A DNA stretch of 32,827 bases from Aureispira sp. (GCA_024222455.1 JAAEPD010000178.1:1-32827); one strand, 5' to 3'; numbered from the stretch's first letter, positions 1 through 8,459 are shown. Notes: generated by a model not told the origin, from the letters alone. Translations and numbers: made by a program.

Positions 1-236
1 AGGGGACTTATAGTCCTAATTTTTAACCTACCAGACTTCAGCTGGTAGTATTTCAGTACTTTCTGATTAATCTAGGGCTATATTTAGGACTGTTTGGACT
101 ATAAAAAATTGGAATAAGCTCTTAATCTATACTTTTAGGTAGTTTGTCTAAAAGCATTCTGCATATGATAGCATTATCATAAACTTCTTTATCTTTAGGG
201 GTAAATTTTTTCCTAAAGAAAAACTAGTTTAGCGAT
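1..236. other. Leading intergenic region with two small hairpins
   Basis: No gene is seen. Two perfect inverted repeats are present: CTACCAG/CTGGTAG around 30-50, and an 8-bp stem TCTTTAGG/CCTAAAGA at 192-199 and 212-219. The second lies just before the peptidase start codon at 237 and would sit in its 5' leader. No convincing Bacteroidota promoter was found here; TAGTTTG near 141-147 is only a partial -7 match. Confidence 0.4.
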
Positions 237-1451
237 ATGTTTAATTTAAAGAAACTTGGTGTAGGGCTACTTGCTGTGGCAATGTTTGGGCAAGTAAATG
301 CACAAGACACTGGAAAAGTAACCAATAAAGAAGGTAGTAAGTATGAGTTGGAAGTAGTGAAGAGCTTAGATGCTACTGCTGTTCAGAACCAAAATAGAAC
401 AGGTACTTGTTGGAGCTTTTCATCTCTTTCCTTTTTAGAGTCAGAGTTGTTGCGCATGGGCAAAAAAGATGCAGGCAATCTTTCTGAGATGTTTATTGCA
501 CGTCATGCTTATATGGATAAGGCAATTAACTATGTACGTATGCATGGTAAATTCAACTTTAGTGCTGGTGGTGCTTTTCATGACATTCCTTATGTGATAG
601 CTAAGCATGGTATTGTGCCAGAAGAGGTGTATAAAGGTATAAAATATGGTGGAGAGGTGCACAACCACTCTGAGCTAGACAAAATCTTGAAAGCTACTGT
701 AGATATTATAGTGGAGAACCCACAAAAGACACTAACTCCTGCATGGAAAGATGCTGTGAATGGCATTTTGGATGCTTACTTTGGAGAGTTGCCAGAGAAA
801 TTTACTTATAAAGGCAAGGAATATACTGCACAGTCTTATGCTAAAGAGTTGGGCTTAGACATGGATGATTATGTGATCATTAGCTCTTTTACACACCATC
901 CTTTTTACGAAAAGTTTGTATTTGAAGTACCTGACAACTGGGCTTTTGGTTTAGCTTATAATGTGCCTTTAGAAGAGTTGGTAGAAATCTCTAACGAAGC
1001 AATTATGAATGGTTATTCTTTTGCTTGGGCTAGTGATGTATCTGAGAAAGGATTCTCTTTCCGTGATGGTTTGGCTATTGTGCCTAAAGATGATGCGACT
1101 ATTCAGCAAAAGGGTAAAGACAATATGCACTTTAGCGATGCTGGAGCAGAGAAGATCAGTAATGCGTTTATGCAACCTGTAGAGGAGAAAAAAATTACGC
1201 AAGAAATGCGTCAAGAGGCTTTTGATAACTACCAGACTACGGATGATCACGGAATGCACATCACTGGTATAGTAAAAGACCAAAAAGGTACAAACTACTA
1301 TGTAGTGAAAAACTCTTGGGGAACTAAATACAACTCTTGTGATGGTTATTTTTATGCTTCAGAGGCATTTTTCCGTTACAAGACTATGAACATTATGGTT
1401 CATAAAGATGCAATTCCTAAGAAAATTGCTAAAAAAATGGGGATTAAGTAA
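237..1451 (+). CDS. Secreted C1B-family cysteine aminopeptidase (PepC/bleomycin hydrolase-like)
   Basis: Papain-fold cysteine peptidase of the bleomycin hydrolase/PepC group, expected to remove N-terminal residues from peptides. The catalytic set is visible: Gln52 and Cys58 in NQNRTGTCWSF, His338 in DDHGMHITG, and Asn359 in VKNSWG. Unlike cytosolic PepC it begins with a signal peptide (residues 1-22, ending VNAQ), so it should be exported to the periplasm or beyond. At 404 residues it is somewhat shorter than classical PepC (about 440-450). The ATG at 237 is chosen because it opens the signal peptide. It is a single gene followed by ndk 157 bases later. A hairpin directly upstream (192-219) may affect translation. 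Family assignment is firm; substrate is not known. Confidence 0.9.
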   Translation: MFNLKKLGVGLLAVAMFGQVNAQDTGKVTNKEGSKYELEVVKSLDATAVQNQNRTGTCWSFSSLSFLESELLRMGKKDAGNLSEMFIARHAYMDKAINYVRMHGKFNFSAGGAFHDIPYVIAKHGIVPEEVYKGIKYGGEVHNHSELDKILKATVDIIVENPQKTLTPAWKDAVNGILDAYFGELPEKFTYKGKEYTAQSYAKELGLDMDDYVIISSFTHHPFYEKFVFEVPDNWAFGLAYNVPLEELVEISNEAIMNGYSFAWASDVSEKGFSFRDGLAIVPKDDATIQQKGKDNMHFSDAGAEKISNAFMQPVEEKKITQEMRQEAFDNYQTTDDHGMHITGIVKDQKGTNYYVVKNSWGTKYNSCDGYFYASEAFFRYKTMNIMVHKDAIPKKIAKKMGIK

Positions 1452-1527
1452 ATCTTACTGAACTGATAGTGGGCAATGAATAGTTGATAGTTTTTTTAAT
1501 GACCTTATTATTAATAGTTAATTGATT

Positions 1528-1557
1528 TTTGATTATTGCGGACTTTGTTTAGCTTTG
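1528..1557 (+). promoter_or_regulatory. Probable Bacteroidota sigma-A promoter of ndk
   Basis: A -33-like TTTG at 1528-1531 and a -7 box TAGCTTTG at 1550-1557 are separated by 18 bases, fitting the TTTG-N-TAnnTTTG pattern. Transcription would start near 1563, about 46 bases before the ndk ATG. Confidence 0.6.
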
Positions 1558-1608
1558 CGCTAAATTTTAGAACAAAATTGATTAATTAACATTCAAATAG
1601 AAATAAAA

Positions 1609-2028
1609 ATGGCTACGAATAGAACATTTACGATGATTAAGCCAACGGCTGTTAAGAATGGTCACTCTGGAGCAATTTTAGCACAAATTCAAGCTGCTGG
1701 TTTTCGTATTGTAGCAATGAAAAAAACGCAATTGACTATCGCTGCTGCTGGACAGTTTTATGCTGTACACAAGGAGCGTCCTTTTTATGGAGAGTTAGTT
1801 GAGTTCATGTCTTCAGGTCCTATCATTGCAGCTATCTTAGAAAAAGATAATGCTGTTGCTGATTTCCGTACATTGATCGGTGCTACTAACCCTGCTGATG
1901 CAGCTGAAGGTACTATCCGTGCTAAGTATGCTACTTCAATTGGAGAAAATGCAGTACATGGTTCAGATTCTGATGAGAATGCAACTATCGAAAGTGAATT
2001 TCACTTTGCTGGAACTGAGCAGTTCTAA
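1609..2028 (+). CDS. ndk: Nucleoside-diphosphate kinase
   Basis: Transfers the gamma-phosphate of ATP to nucleoside diphosphates through a phosphohistidine, balancing (d)NTP pools in the cytoplasm. The 139-residue length is standard. Lys11 in TMIKPTAV, the Arg/Thr-containing phosphate site around 87-105, and the active-site His117 in the signature NAVHGSDS are all visible. The ATG at 1609 follows an A-rich leader and the conserved FTMIKP strand begins at residue 7, so the start is secure. Transcribed alone: promoter at 1528-1557 and a strong terminator at 2066-2107. Confidence 0.97.
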   Translation: MATNRTFTMIKPTAVKNGHSGAILAQIQAAGFRIVAMKKTQLTIAAAGQFYAVHKERPFYGELVEFMSSGPIIAAILEKDNAVADFRTLIGATNPADAAEGTIRAKYATSIGENAVHGSDSDENATIESEFHFAGTEQF

Positions 2029-2065
2029 GAAATGATCTTTGTGCTAGGCACAAAAACAATATATT

Positions 2066-2107
2066 AAAGAGTATATGGCTTTGTATAGCTGTATACTCTT
2101 TTTTTGT
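2066..2107 (+). terminator. Rho-independent terminator of ndk
   Basis: A perfect 10-bp stem AAAGAGTATA (2066-2075) / TATACTCTTT (2092-2101) is followed by a run of T. The 3' arm and T-run are duplicated at 2417-2434. Confidence 0.85.
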
Positions 2108-2434
2108 TATTTTTCTTGTATGAGAACATATCCATAAATATCCGTTCTTATTTCTTTTTGCCAAGAAGAGTCATATTTAGTTTTCCAATAATCAAAGATT
2201 TGAGAATTATAGAGATCTGGGTTGTCGCATAGGACAAACGCATCTAAAATCATTTTTAATAATTTTAGAGCCATCGCCCCAAATGTTGAAAGTTGATTAG
2301 TAAAGGGGCTCTTAATTATCGACTGAATAAATTAGCATCATTGCAAATATACAAGATTTAACAGATCAATGCCAGTGAGTGTATAGGATCTATATAAAAG
2401 CTTAAAACATAGAGGATGTATACTCTTTTTTTGT
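2090..2434. repeat. 18-bp direct repeats flanking a 327-bp-period segment
   Basis: The 18-mer TGTATACTCTTTTTTTGT occurs exactly at 2090-2107 and again at 2417-2434. The left copy is the 3' arm plus T-tract of the ndk terminator; the right copy has no matching 5' arm. The enclosed DNA carries the remnant-like minus-strand ORF and otherwise nothing recognised. Confidence 0.7.
2107..2274 (-). CDS. Small ORF, possible gene remnant (55 aa)
   Basis: A 55-codon frame starts at ATG 2274 and ends at TAA 2107-2109. It reads MALKLLKMILDAF..., with an amphipathic N-terminus and a Trp/Tyr/Asp-rich C-terminal half. The frame stays open upstream for 19 more codons (to 2331) without another ATG, which suggests the C-terminal remnant of a longer protein rather than an intact small gene. 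It lies inside the 327-bp segment bounded by an 18-bp direct repeat (2090-2107 and 2417-2434), and its stop codon sits on the left repeat. Family not recognised. It could be chance, but the composition looks protein-like. Confidence 0.35.
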   Translation of the reverse strand: MALKLLKMILDAFVLCDNPDLYNSQIFDYWKTKYDSSWQKEIRTDIYGYVLIQEK

Positions 2435-2562
2435 CAAAAAAACTCCTAAAGAGGTCTTCCTTTAAAGTTAAATTAATATTGAGGGTAAAAAAGTGCTTAA
2501 AATTTAGTATTTTGCGCTGAATTTAAAACATATTTTAAACCTTCAAATTTGCAGATTTACTT
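2435..2562 (+). promoter_or_regulatory. Leader region of first PhoD gene, weak promoter candidate
   Basis: The only promoter-like element is TATTTTG at 2508-2514, one base short of TAnnTTTG, with a TTG at 2479-2481 at rather long spacing. No other structure is seen. Confidence 0.3.
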
Positions 2563-4401
2563 ATGAAGCAGATCTATCTAATCTTACTTTTCTTGTTGTC
2601 TATTTCAATGCTAAAGGCACAAGACCCTCATGCTCCTGAACGTTCTTTTGCACGTGCAAGTTTGGCTCCTTTTTATCATGGGGTTGCTTCTGGCGATCCT
2701 ATGGATGATCGAGTTATTATTTGGACACGTGTAACTACTACAGACCCTTCTGAATCTGTAAAATGGCGAGTGGCTACGGACACAGCTATGACAAATATGA
2801 TTGATTCAGGAATAGTAGTGACCAATGCAGCTAAAGATTATACCGTAAAGGTTGATGTTACAGGCTTACAAGCTAATACTTTTTACTATTATGAGTTTGA
2901 ATCGGATGGATTGTTGTCTATAAGAGGACGCACCAAAACAGCTCCTAAAGGTGATGTAGATAGTTTGCGTTTTGCAATAGTTTCGTGCTCTAGTTATGAT
3001 CATGGTTATTTTAATGCATACAATCGTATTACTTCTCGCAACGATATTTCTGCAGTTATTCACTTAGGTGATTATTACTATGAGTATGCTAATGGAAGTT
3101 ATGGAAATGCTCGTACACCAATGCCAGCCAACGAGATCACTACATTAAGTGATTATCGTATGCGTCATTCTCATTATAAGTTAGATCAAGATTTGATGCG
3201 TGTACATCAGCAATACCCATTTATCTGTGTATGGGATGATCATGAAACAGCCAATGATTCTTATACAACAGGTGCGGATAACCATACTCCAGGTACAGAA
3301 GGAAACTGGATAGATCGTAAAGGTTGGGCTGTGAAAGCTTATTATGAGTGGATGCCACTACGTATGCCAGACCCTGCTGTAGATACACAACGTATTTATA
3401 GAAGATTGCGTTTTGGCGATTTAGTGGAGTTGCACATGTTGGATACTCGCTTGCAAGAGCGTGATGAGCCTGATTTTGCTAATGCTACAGACCCTAATCA
3501 TAAATTGCTCGGAAATGCGCAAATGGATTGGTTGACAACAGGGATGGATACTTCTACTGCTCAGTGGCAAATACTTGGCCAGCAAGTAATGATGGCTCCA
3601 TTAGATATTAACCCTTTACCTTTTGGACAACAATATGCCAATAGCGATCAGTGGGATGGTTATCAGGCAGAGCGTGACAAATTATATGATTCTGTTACAA
3701 CCAATAACATTAATAATATGGTTGTCCTGACAGGAGATATTCATACAGCTTGGGCCAATGATTTGGAAGATGGGAGTACAGATATAGGAGTTGAGTTTGT
3801 TGTGAATAGTGTAACTTCTCCAGGCTTTCCTCTACCAATAGGAGCTGGTGTTATACAGTCTTTGAATTCTCACATGAAATATGTTGATTTGACCAATCAT
3901 GGTTATTACATTTTGGACATAAACAAGACTAGAGCACAAGCAGACTACTATTTTATAGGAACTATTGATAATCCTAGCACTACAGAATCATGGGCTACTT
4001 CTTGGCAAACTCTTAATAATGCGAATCATTTGACCTCATCGGCTGGTGCTTCTATCGCACATCCTCATCAAATTGGTGTTCCTGCGCCATTAGATCCTAG
4101 ATTCTGCCCAATCTTGCCAGTAGAGGTTACTCAAGATGCTACAGAATCTGTATTGTTGGGTGTTTACCCTAATCCTTTCAAAGAGGAATTGAGTATTCAA
4201 TATTCAATAGATAAAGCTACAGATATTCAATTGAGTGTTTCGGATATGATGGGACGTCGTTTGTTGACCAAAGATTTGGGAGAGATAGATGCGGGATTAC
4301 AGCGTTCAATCGTTGATTTGAGTTCATTAGCAGCGGGAACTTATGTAGTGACTTTGCACATGAATGATAAGTTGCAAAATAGAGTAGTCGTTAAACAATA
4401 A
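2563..4401 (+). CDS. PhoD-like alkaline phosphatase/phosphodiesterase with T9SS sorting domain (copy 1)
   Basis: Secreted metallophosphoesterase of the PhoD family that releases phosphate from phosphomono- or diesters. Domains: signal peptide 1-19 (ends KAQ), PhoD N-terminal domain from about 36 (GVASGDP at 40-46, VIIWTR), catalytic domain 130-460, T9SS type A sorting domain about 531-612 (GVYPNPF, then AAGTYVV, ending in VVVKQ). Metal-site motifs are visible: HLGDYYYEY (167-175), WDDHETAND (224-232), GDIHTAWAND (391-400). Classical PhoD uses a Tat signal, but no twin arginine is present here; a Sec signal plus T9SS tail points to the cell surface or release. It is followed 136 bases later by a close paralogue, with a terminator between them, so the two are probably separate transcripts. 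Confidence 0.92.
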   Translation: MKQIYLILLFLLSISMLKAQDPHAPERSFARASLAPFYHGVASGDPMDDRVIIWTRVTTTDPSESVKWRVATDTAMTNMIDSGIVVTNAAKDYTVKVDVTGLQANTFYYYEFESDGLLSIRGRTKTAPKGDVDSLRFAIVSCSSYDHGYFNAYNRITSRNDISAVIHLGDYYYEYANGSYGNARTPMPANEITTLSDYRMRHSHYKLDQDLMRVHQQYPFICVWDDHETANDSYTTGADNHTPGTEGNWIDRKGWAVKAYYEWMPLRMPDPAVDTQRIYRRLRFGDLVELHMLDTRLQERDEPDFANATDPNHKLLGNAQMDWLTTGMDTSTAQWQILGQQVMMAPLDINPLPFGQQYANSDQWDGYQAERDKLYDSVTTNNINNMVVLTGDIHTAWANDLEDGSTDIGVEFVVNSVTSPGFPLPIGAGVIQSLNSHMKYVDLTNHGYYILDINKTRAQADYYFIGTIDNPSTTESWATSWQTLNNANHLTSSAGASIAHPHQIGVPAPLDPRFCPILPVEVTQDATESVLLGVYPNPFKEELSIQYSIDKATDIQLSVSDMMGRRLLTKDLGEIDAGLQRSIVDLSSLAAGTYVVTLHMNDKLQNRVVVKQ

Positions 4402-4458
4402 TAAGTTATTAATACATAGGACTTTTTCTAAAGTTCATAGATCATTTTAGATCTTAAG

Positions 4459-4512
4459 ATCAATGCTTTTTGTATTTTCATAGGGAAATATATAAAAGCA
4501 TTGATTTTTTTG
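4459..4512 (+). terminator. Terminator between the two PhoD genes
   Basis: Perfect 12-bp stem ATCAATGCTTTT (4459-4470) / AAAAGCATTGAT (4494-4505), followed by TTTTTTG. It ends only ~25 bases before the next start codon, leaving little room for a separate promoter, so it may instead attenuate readthrough into copy 2. Confidence 0.75.
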
Positions 4513-4537
4513 TTTATCACCATTAATCATAATACCA

Positions 4538-6385
4538 ATGAAACAGTTTAGTTTACTTATTTGCTTTATGCTGATCTCTATGGGGGTGTTTGCCCAAGGG
4601 GCAGATCCTCATGCTCCTGAACGTTCTTTTGCACGTGCAAGCTTGGCTCCTTTTTATCATGGAGTAGCTTCTGGTGATCCTTTGCAGGATCGAGTTATTA
4701 TTTGGACTCGTGTGACAACTACAGACCCTACAGAGTCTGTAAAATGGCGAGTAGCTACAGATACAGGAATGGTAAATGCTATTGATTCAGGAATAGTAGT
4801 GACTGATGCAACTAAAGATTATACTGTAAAGGTGGATGTAATGAATTTACAGCCCAATACTTTTTATTATTATGAGTTTGAAGCTGATGGGATGTTATCG
4901 GTACGTGGACGTACTAAGACCGCCCCTAAAGGAGATGTGGATAGTTTACGTTTTGCAGTAGTTTCCTGTTCTAACTATGCCGGAGGTTATTTTAATGCTT
5001 ATAACAGAATAACAGCTCGTAATGATTTGTCAGCGGTTATTCATTTAGGAGATTATTATTATGAATATGGAACTGGGGGCTTGGGTAATGCTCGTTCTAT
5101 TCAGCCTACTACAGAGATCACTACTTTGAGTGATTATCGTATGCGTCATTCGCACTATAAGTTAGATCAGGATTTGATGCGTGTACATCAGCAGTATCCT
5201 TTTATTTGCGTGTGGGATGACCACGAAACAGCTAACAATTCTTATACTGATGGTGCAGAAAACCATACTCCTGGTACAGAGGGCAATTGGATAGACCGAA
5301 AGGGCTGGGCTGTGCAAGCTTATTTTGAGTGGATGCCACTACGCATGCCAGACCCTGCTGTAGATACACAGCGTATCTATAGACGATTTAGATTTGGTGA
5401 TTTGCTAGAGTTACACATGTTGGATACTCGCTTGCAGGAGCGTGATGAGCCTGATTTTGCTAATGCTACAGATCCTAACCATACTATATTGGGAAATGCT
5501 CAGATGGATTGGCTGACAACGGGAATGGACACTTCTACTGCTCAATGGCAAATCGTTGGGCAGCAGGTAATGATGGCTACTTTAGATGCTAATATTTTAC
5601 CTTTTGGTAATCCTATTTATGTTAATAATGACCAGTGGGATGGATATAGAGCAGAGCGCCAGAAGCTTTATGATTCTCTTTCTACCAATAATATAGATAA
5701 TATGGTGGTCTTGACAGGAGATATTCATACTGCTTGGGCCAACAACTTGGAAGATGGTAACAATAAGGCAGGAGTTGAGTTTGTGGTGAATAGTGTGACT
5801 ACACAGAGTTCGCCCTTACCTATAGGTGTAGGGCTTATTCAAACTGCAAACCCACATATGAAGTATATTGATTTGACGAATCATGGTTATTATATTTTGG
5901 ATGTGAATAAAACGAGAACGCAAGCCGATTTTTATTTTGTAGGCACTATTTCGAATCCAAGTACAGTAGAAAATTGGGAAACTTCTTGGTACACCAATAA
6001 TAATGCAAATGAGCTGTCGCAGTCTATAGCAGCGTCTATCGCACATCCTCATCAGATTGGTGTTCCTGCTCCCTTAGACCCTAGGTTTTGTCCCATCTTG
6101 CCAGTAGAGATGACTCAAGATATTACAGAGTCTGTATTGTTGGGAGTTTATCCAAATCCATTCAAAGAGGAGTTGAGTATTCAATATACTCTGGATGAGC
6201 CTACTAATATTCAGTTGATGGTATCTGATATGGTTGGACGAAAATTGTTGGCAAAGGATATGGGGGAGGTAACACCTGGTTTGCAGCGCTCTATTGTCGA
6301 CTTGAGTTCATTAGCAGCAGGAACTTATGTAGTGACTTTGCATATGGATGATAAAATGCAACATCGTGTAGTTGTGAAGCAATAG
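4538..6385 (+). CDS. PhoD-like alkaline phosphatase/phosphodiesterase with T9SS sorting domain (copy 2)
   Basis: Tandem paralogue of the 2563 gene with the same architecture: Sec signal peptide (1-19, ending FAQ), PhoD N-domain, metallophosphoesterase core with HLGDYYYEY, WDDHETANN and GDIHTAWANN, and a T9SS sorting domain ending VVVKQ. Length is 615 against 612 residues. Most of the mature protein is identical, but copy 2 differs in loops near the active site (after HLGDYYYEY and around the GDIHTAW motif) and in the ND to NN changes following two motifs, so substrate range could differ. Third-position differences are numerous, so this is not a very recent duplication. A terminator follows at 6420-6458. 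Confidence 0.92.
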   Translation: MKQFSLLICFMLISMGVFAQGADPHAPERSFARASLAPFYHGVASGDPLQDRVIIWTRVTTTDPTESVKWRVATDTGMVNAIDSGIVVTDATKDYTVKVDVMNLQPNTFYYYEFEADGMLSVRGRTKTAPKGDVDSLRFAVVSCSNYAGGYFNAYNRITARNDLSAVIHLGDYYYEYGTGGLGNARSIQPTTEITTLSDYRMRHSHYKLDQDLMRVHQQYPFICVWDDHETANNSYTDGAENHTPGTEGNWIDRKGWAVQAYFEWMPLRMPDPAVDTQRIYRRFRFGDLLELHMLDTRLQERDEPDFANATDPNHTILGNAQMDWLTTGMDTSTAQWQIVGQQVMMATLDANILPFGNPIYVNNDQWDGYRAERQKLYDSLSTNNIDNMVVLTGDIHTAWANNLEDGNNKAGVEFVVNSVTTQSSPLPIGVGLIQTANPHMKYIDLTNHGYYILDVNKTRTQADFYFVGTISNPSTVENWETSWYTNNNANELSQSIAASIAHPHQIGVPAPLDPRFCPILPVEMTQDITESVLLGVYPNPFKEELSIQYTLDEPTNIQLMVSDMVGRKLLAKDMGEVTPGLQRSIVDLSSLAAGTYVVTLHMDDKMQHRVVVKQ

Positions 6386-6419
6386 GAGAGTGACTATTAA
6401 GAATTAGTTTATTTATAAT

Positions 6420-6458
6420 AAAACAGAGTTTTGGGGCACTTACCCAAAGCTCTGTTTT
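6420..6458 (+). terminator. Terminator after the second PhoD gene
   Basis: Inverted repeat AAAACAGAGTTTTGGG (6420-6435) / CCCAAAGCTCTGTTTT (6443-6458) with one internal mismatch. It has A- and T-rich flanks, so it could act in both directions. Confidence 0.75.
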
Positions 6459-6481
6459 GTATTGTAGGAGGGTAGGTGCAT

Positions 6482-6516
6482 AAAAAAAGATCATTGAATT
6501 AATTCAATGATCTTTT
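6482..6516 (-). terminator. Terminator of the initiator tRNA gene
   Basis: A 32-base perfect palindrome (6485-6516; arms AAAAGATCATTGAATT / AATTCAATGATCTTTT) lies just downstream of the tRNA on the minus strand and is extended by seven T in that direction. Confidence 0.85.
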
Positions 6517-6522
6517 ACTTTG

Positions 6523-6594
<72 letters not shown>

Positions 6595-6605
6595 TTATTG
6601 TGACA

Positions 6606-6636
6606 CAAATATATGGCGAATTATTGAAGGATGCAA
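6606..6636 (-). promoter_or_regulatory. Promoter of the initiator tRNA
   Basis: Read on the minus strand: TTG (6636-6634), 20 bases, then TATATTTG (6613-6606), a full match to the Bacteroidota TTG-N-TAnnTTTG promoter. Initiation would be near 6600, about 6 bases before the mature tRNA 5' end. Confidence 0.8.
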
Positions 6637-6646
6637 GTTTGCTCCT

Positions 6647-6694
6647 AAAAAAAACTAAAAGTATTTTTTAGAGACAGAGTTGTGGAGTACTTTT
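6647..6694 (-). terminator. Possible terminator after the kinase-like gene
   Basis: On the minus strand a 7-bp AT-rich stem (AAAAGTA at 6694-6688, TACTTTT at 6663-6657) with a long loop is followed by a run of eight T (6654-6647). It lies between the kinase-like stop codon and the tRNA promoter. The stem is weak. Confidence 0.4.
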
Positions 6695-6743
6695 TAAGCT
6701 GATTTTTAGCTTGTTGTGTGTTGAAAAAAAATATTAAAAAAAA

Positions 6744-7382
6744 TTAATTTCCTAATCCCATTTTAATAATAAGTTCTTGTGCTGTAGTTTCTGGACTACT
6801 CATGCCATAGGCTTGTTTTTGTACAATGAGTTGGCAGTTGTTTTGGGCACAATAGGTTTCGGCAGCTTTTCGGTAGAGTGGTTGTGTCTTGAAGGTTTCT
6901 AAAAAGGCTGCTTCACTGTCTAAGGTCTTGCGATTTCGTTTTTCGAGGTTGCGCAACCAAATTTCTTTATCCAATTCAAAGTAGATTAGATAATCCAAGT
7001 CGGGGAGTAGTTCGTAGTCTCTTATTGCAATCTGCTTGACAATATCGTAGTAAGGTTCATCTTTCTTGATCAGCCATTCAAAACCAGGTTCATCCATAAG
7101 ATGTATAAACAGTTTGTCATAATAGGAATCTATGATACCAATGCCACCTTGGTCTGCAATATGCTTGGCCTTGTACAAAATAGCTGCACGCATAGCTCTA
7201 AACCACATAATAGAGGAGAATTGTCCAGAAATATGTCGTTCAGTCACTGCCCAAGGCCAATATTCTTCTTCTGGTTCTTGAAAAGTTTCAGCACCTAAGA
7301 TTTGTCCAATAGCTTTAGTCACAGATGTTTTACCACATCCAGGCATTCCGTAGCCGCCAATAGTTATTCCTTTTTTTTGCAT
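6744..7382 (-). CDS. P-loop kinase of the deoxynucleoside-kinase type
   Basis: A 212-residue P-loop protein. The Walker A motif is GMPGCGKT (12-19); IIDSYYDK at mid-protein sits where deoxynucleoside kinases carry their DRS motif; and an Arg/Lys-rich LID-like stretch (LRNLEKRNRKT) follows. This layout fits deoxynucleoside or thymidylate-type kinases that phosphorylate a small nucleoside or nucleotide in the cytoplasm, but the canonical DRS and ExEP motifs are altered, so the substrate is uncertain. The ATG at 7382 precedes the P-loop strand directly. It is last in a minus-strand cluster, 15 bases after the glucosaminidase gene, so probably co-transcribed. Confidence 0.7.
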   Translation of the reverse strand: MQKKGITIGGYGMPGCGKTSVTKAIGQILGAETFQEPEEEYWPWAVTERHISGQFSSIMWFRAMRAAILYKAKHIADQGGIGIIDSYYDKLFIHLMDEPGFEWLIKKDEPYYDIVKQIAIRDYELLPDLDYLIYFELDKEIWLRNLEKRNRKTLDSEAAFLETFKTQPLYRKAAETYCAQNNCQLIVQKQAYGMSSPETTAQELIIKMGLGN

Positions 7383-7397
7383 GAGAAAGCGATAATA

Positions 7398-8015
7398 TTA
7401 GTTAACAAGTTGATGGTCTTGCTCAAGGAGAGCTACATCATATTGATTAAGCTCATAGCGTTCTATTAAAGATATTAATTTTTTGGCATATTTAGGGTCT
7501 GTAGCATAACCTGCTTTTTGAAGGCCTTCAGCCCATGATTTGTAGTTAGTGGTACTAAACTCAAAAAGGGGGGCATAACGATCACTAGCTCTTAAAAAAT
7601 CAGAATGATCTTTGAAGCTTTCGTTGAGTGAATTGTATGAGCGGAAACAGCCCAATCGCTTGACCATACCATTTTTTTTAGAGTCCCATTCGTTAGAATG
7701 AATGCAGTATCGATCTCCAATCCACGATTTGCCACATTTTATACCAAAATGATTATTGGCTTTGGTGGCCAGTTCACTTTGGCCATATTTAGATTCTAAT
7801 ATAGCTTGAGCTAAGGTAATACTAGCGGGTACTCCTGTGCGAAACATTTCTTGGACAGCGGCATTTTTTCGGGCAAGACTATATTCTTTTATGTAATATT
7901 GAGCATTGAGCTCTTGAACATAGGTGCTTTTAGGCTCTTCAGGGCCTTTGTTGTATTCATAAATAAGTGCAAATAGGATGTAGAGTACTACAGGAATGCC
8001 TATTATTTTTTTCAT
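7398..8015 (-). CDS. Membrane-anchored glucosaminidase (FlgJ/endo-beta-N-acetylglucosaminidase family)
   Basis: Peptidoglycan hydrolase of 205 residues. An N-terminal uncleaved-looking signal or anchor (about 4-19) precedes a glucosaminidase domain from about 55 to 195. The family motif ITLAQAILESKYGQSELA contains the likely catalytic Glu74; NNHFGIKCG and the later SFKDHSDFL and YATDPKYA segments are also typical of the fold. No LysM or SPOR binding domain is seen. It probably trims glycan strands at the inner-membrane side of the periplasm during growth. Spacing is 21 bases from the lipoprotein gene upstream and 15 to the kinase-like gene downstream, suggesting one transcript. Confidence 0.88.
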   Translation of the reverse strand: MKKIIGIPVVLYILFALIYEYNKGPEEPKSTYVQELNAQYYIKEYSLARKNAAVQEMFRTGVPASITLAQAILESKYGQSELATKANNHFGIKCGKSWIGDRYCIHSNEWDSKKNGMVKRLGCFRSYNSLNESFKDHSDFLRASDRYAPLFEFSTTNYKSWAEGLQKAGYATDPKYAKKLISLIERYELNQYDVALLEQDHQLVN

Positions 8016-8036
8016 GTAAGCAAGGGTGAGCTAAAA

Positions 8037-8459
8037 TTACTGTTGAATATGGTTTTCTTCTATTACAAATGTACAAACTTGCTCATTAATATCACCAACA
8101 TATTCCCAATCTTCATCCTTGGTTAGATCTTTTGTTAAGGTTCCTCCTCCTTCAATTTCTATTTTGATAGGATCTCCATCATACACACCACAAAATTGTT
8201 TAATAGGTGTGTTACTTTCTTTATCAAAATATAAAAGAATTTCCTTGACTTGGAAGGGAGGAATAACAACAGTATCGCCATACAAGGAGGCTGTATTGTT
8301 AAATCCAGGAAGAAAAAGAATAGTTATTGATTTGTCTGTACGATTATCTACGTTTTGGATATAAGTAGTTCCTGTTTCGGTTTCGCAGGCGGCAAAGAAG
8401 AGCATAACTAAAAGTAGAGTGCTTAAAAGTAGACAACGAGAAAGATTGTTAGTAAGCAT
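8037..8459 (-). CDS. Hypothetical lipoprotein
   Basis: A 140-residue protein with a lipoprotein signal: hydrophobic core LLLSTLLLVMLFF followed by lipobox FFAAC with Cys25 as the predicted lipidated residue. The mature part is rich in beta-strand-like sequence and acidic residues and contains two further cysteines (in FCGVYDGDP and VCTFVIEE). Family not recognised. It is the first gene of a probable operon with the glucosaminidase and kinase-like genes; no clear promoter is visible in the 120 bases upstream, which are mostly taken by the terminator of the HtrA gene. Confidence 0.75.
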   Translation of the reverse strand: MLTNNLSRCLLLSTLLLVMLFFAACETETGTTYIQNVDNRTDKSITILFLPGFNNTASLYGDTVVIPPFQVKEILLYFDKESNTPIKQFCGVYDGDPIKIEIEGGGTLTKDLTKDEDWEYVGDINEQVCTFVIEENHIQQ

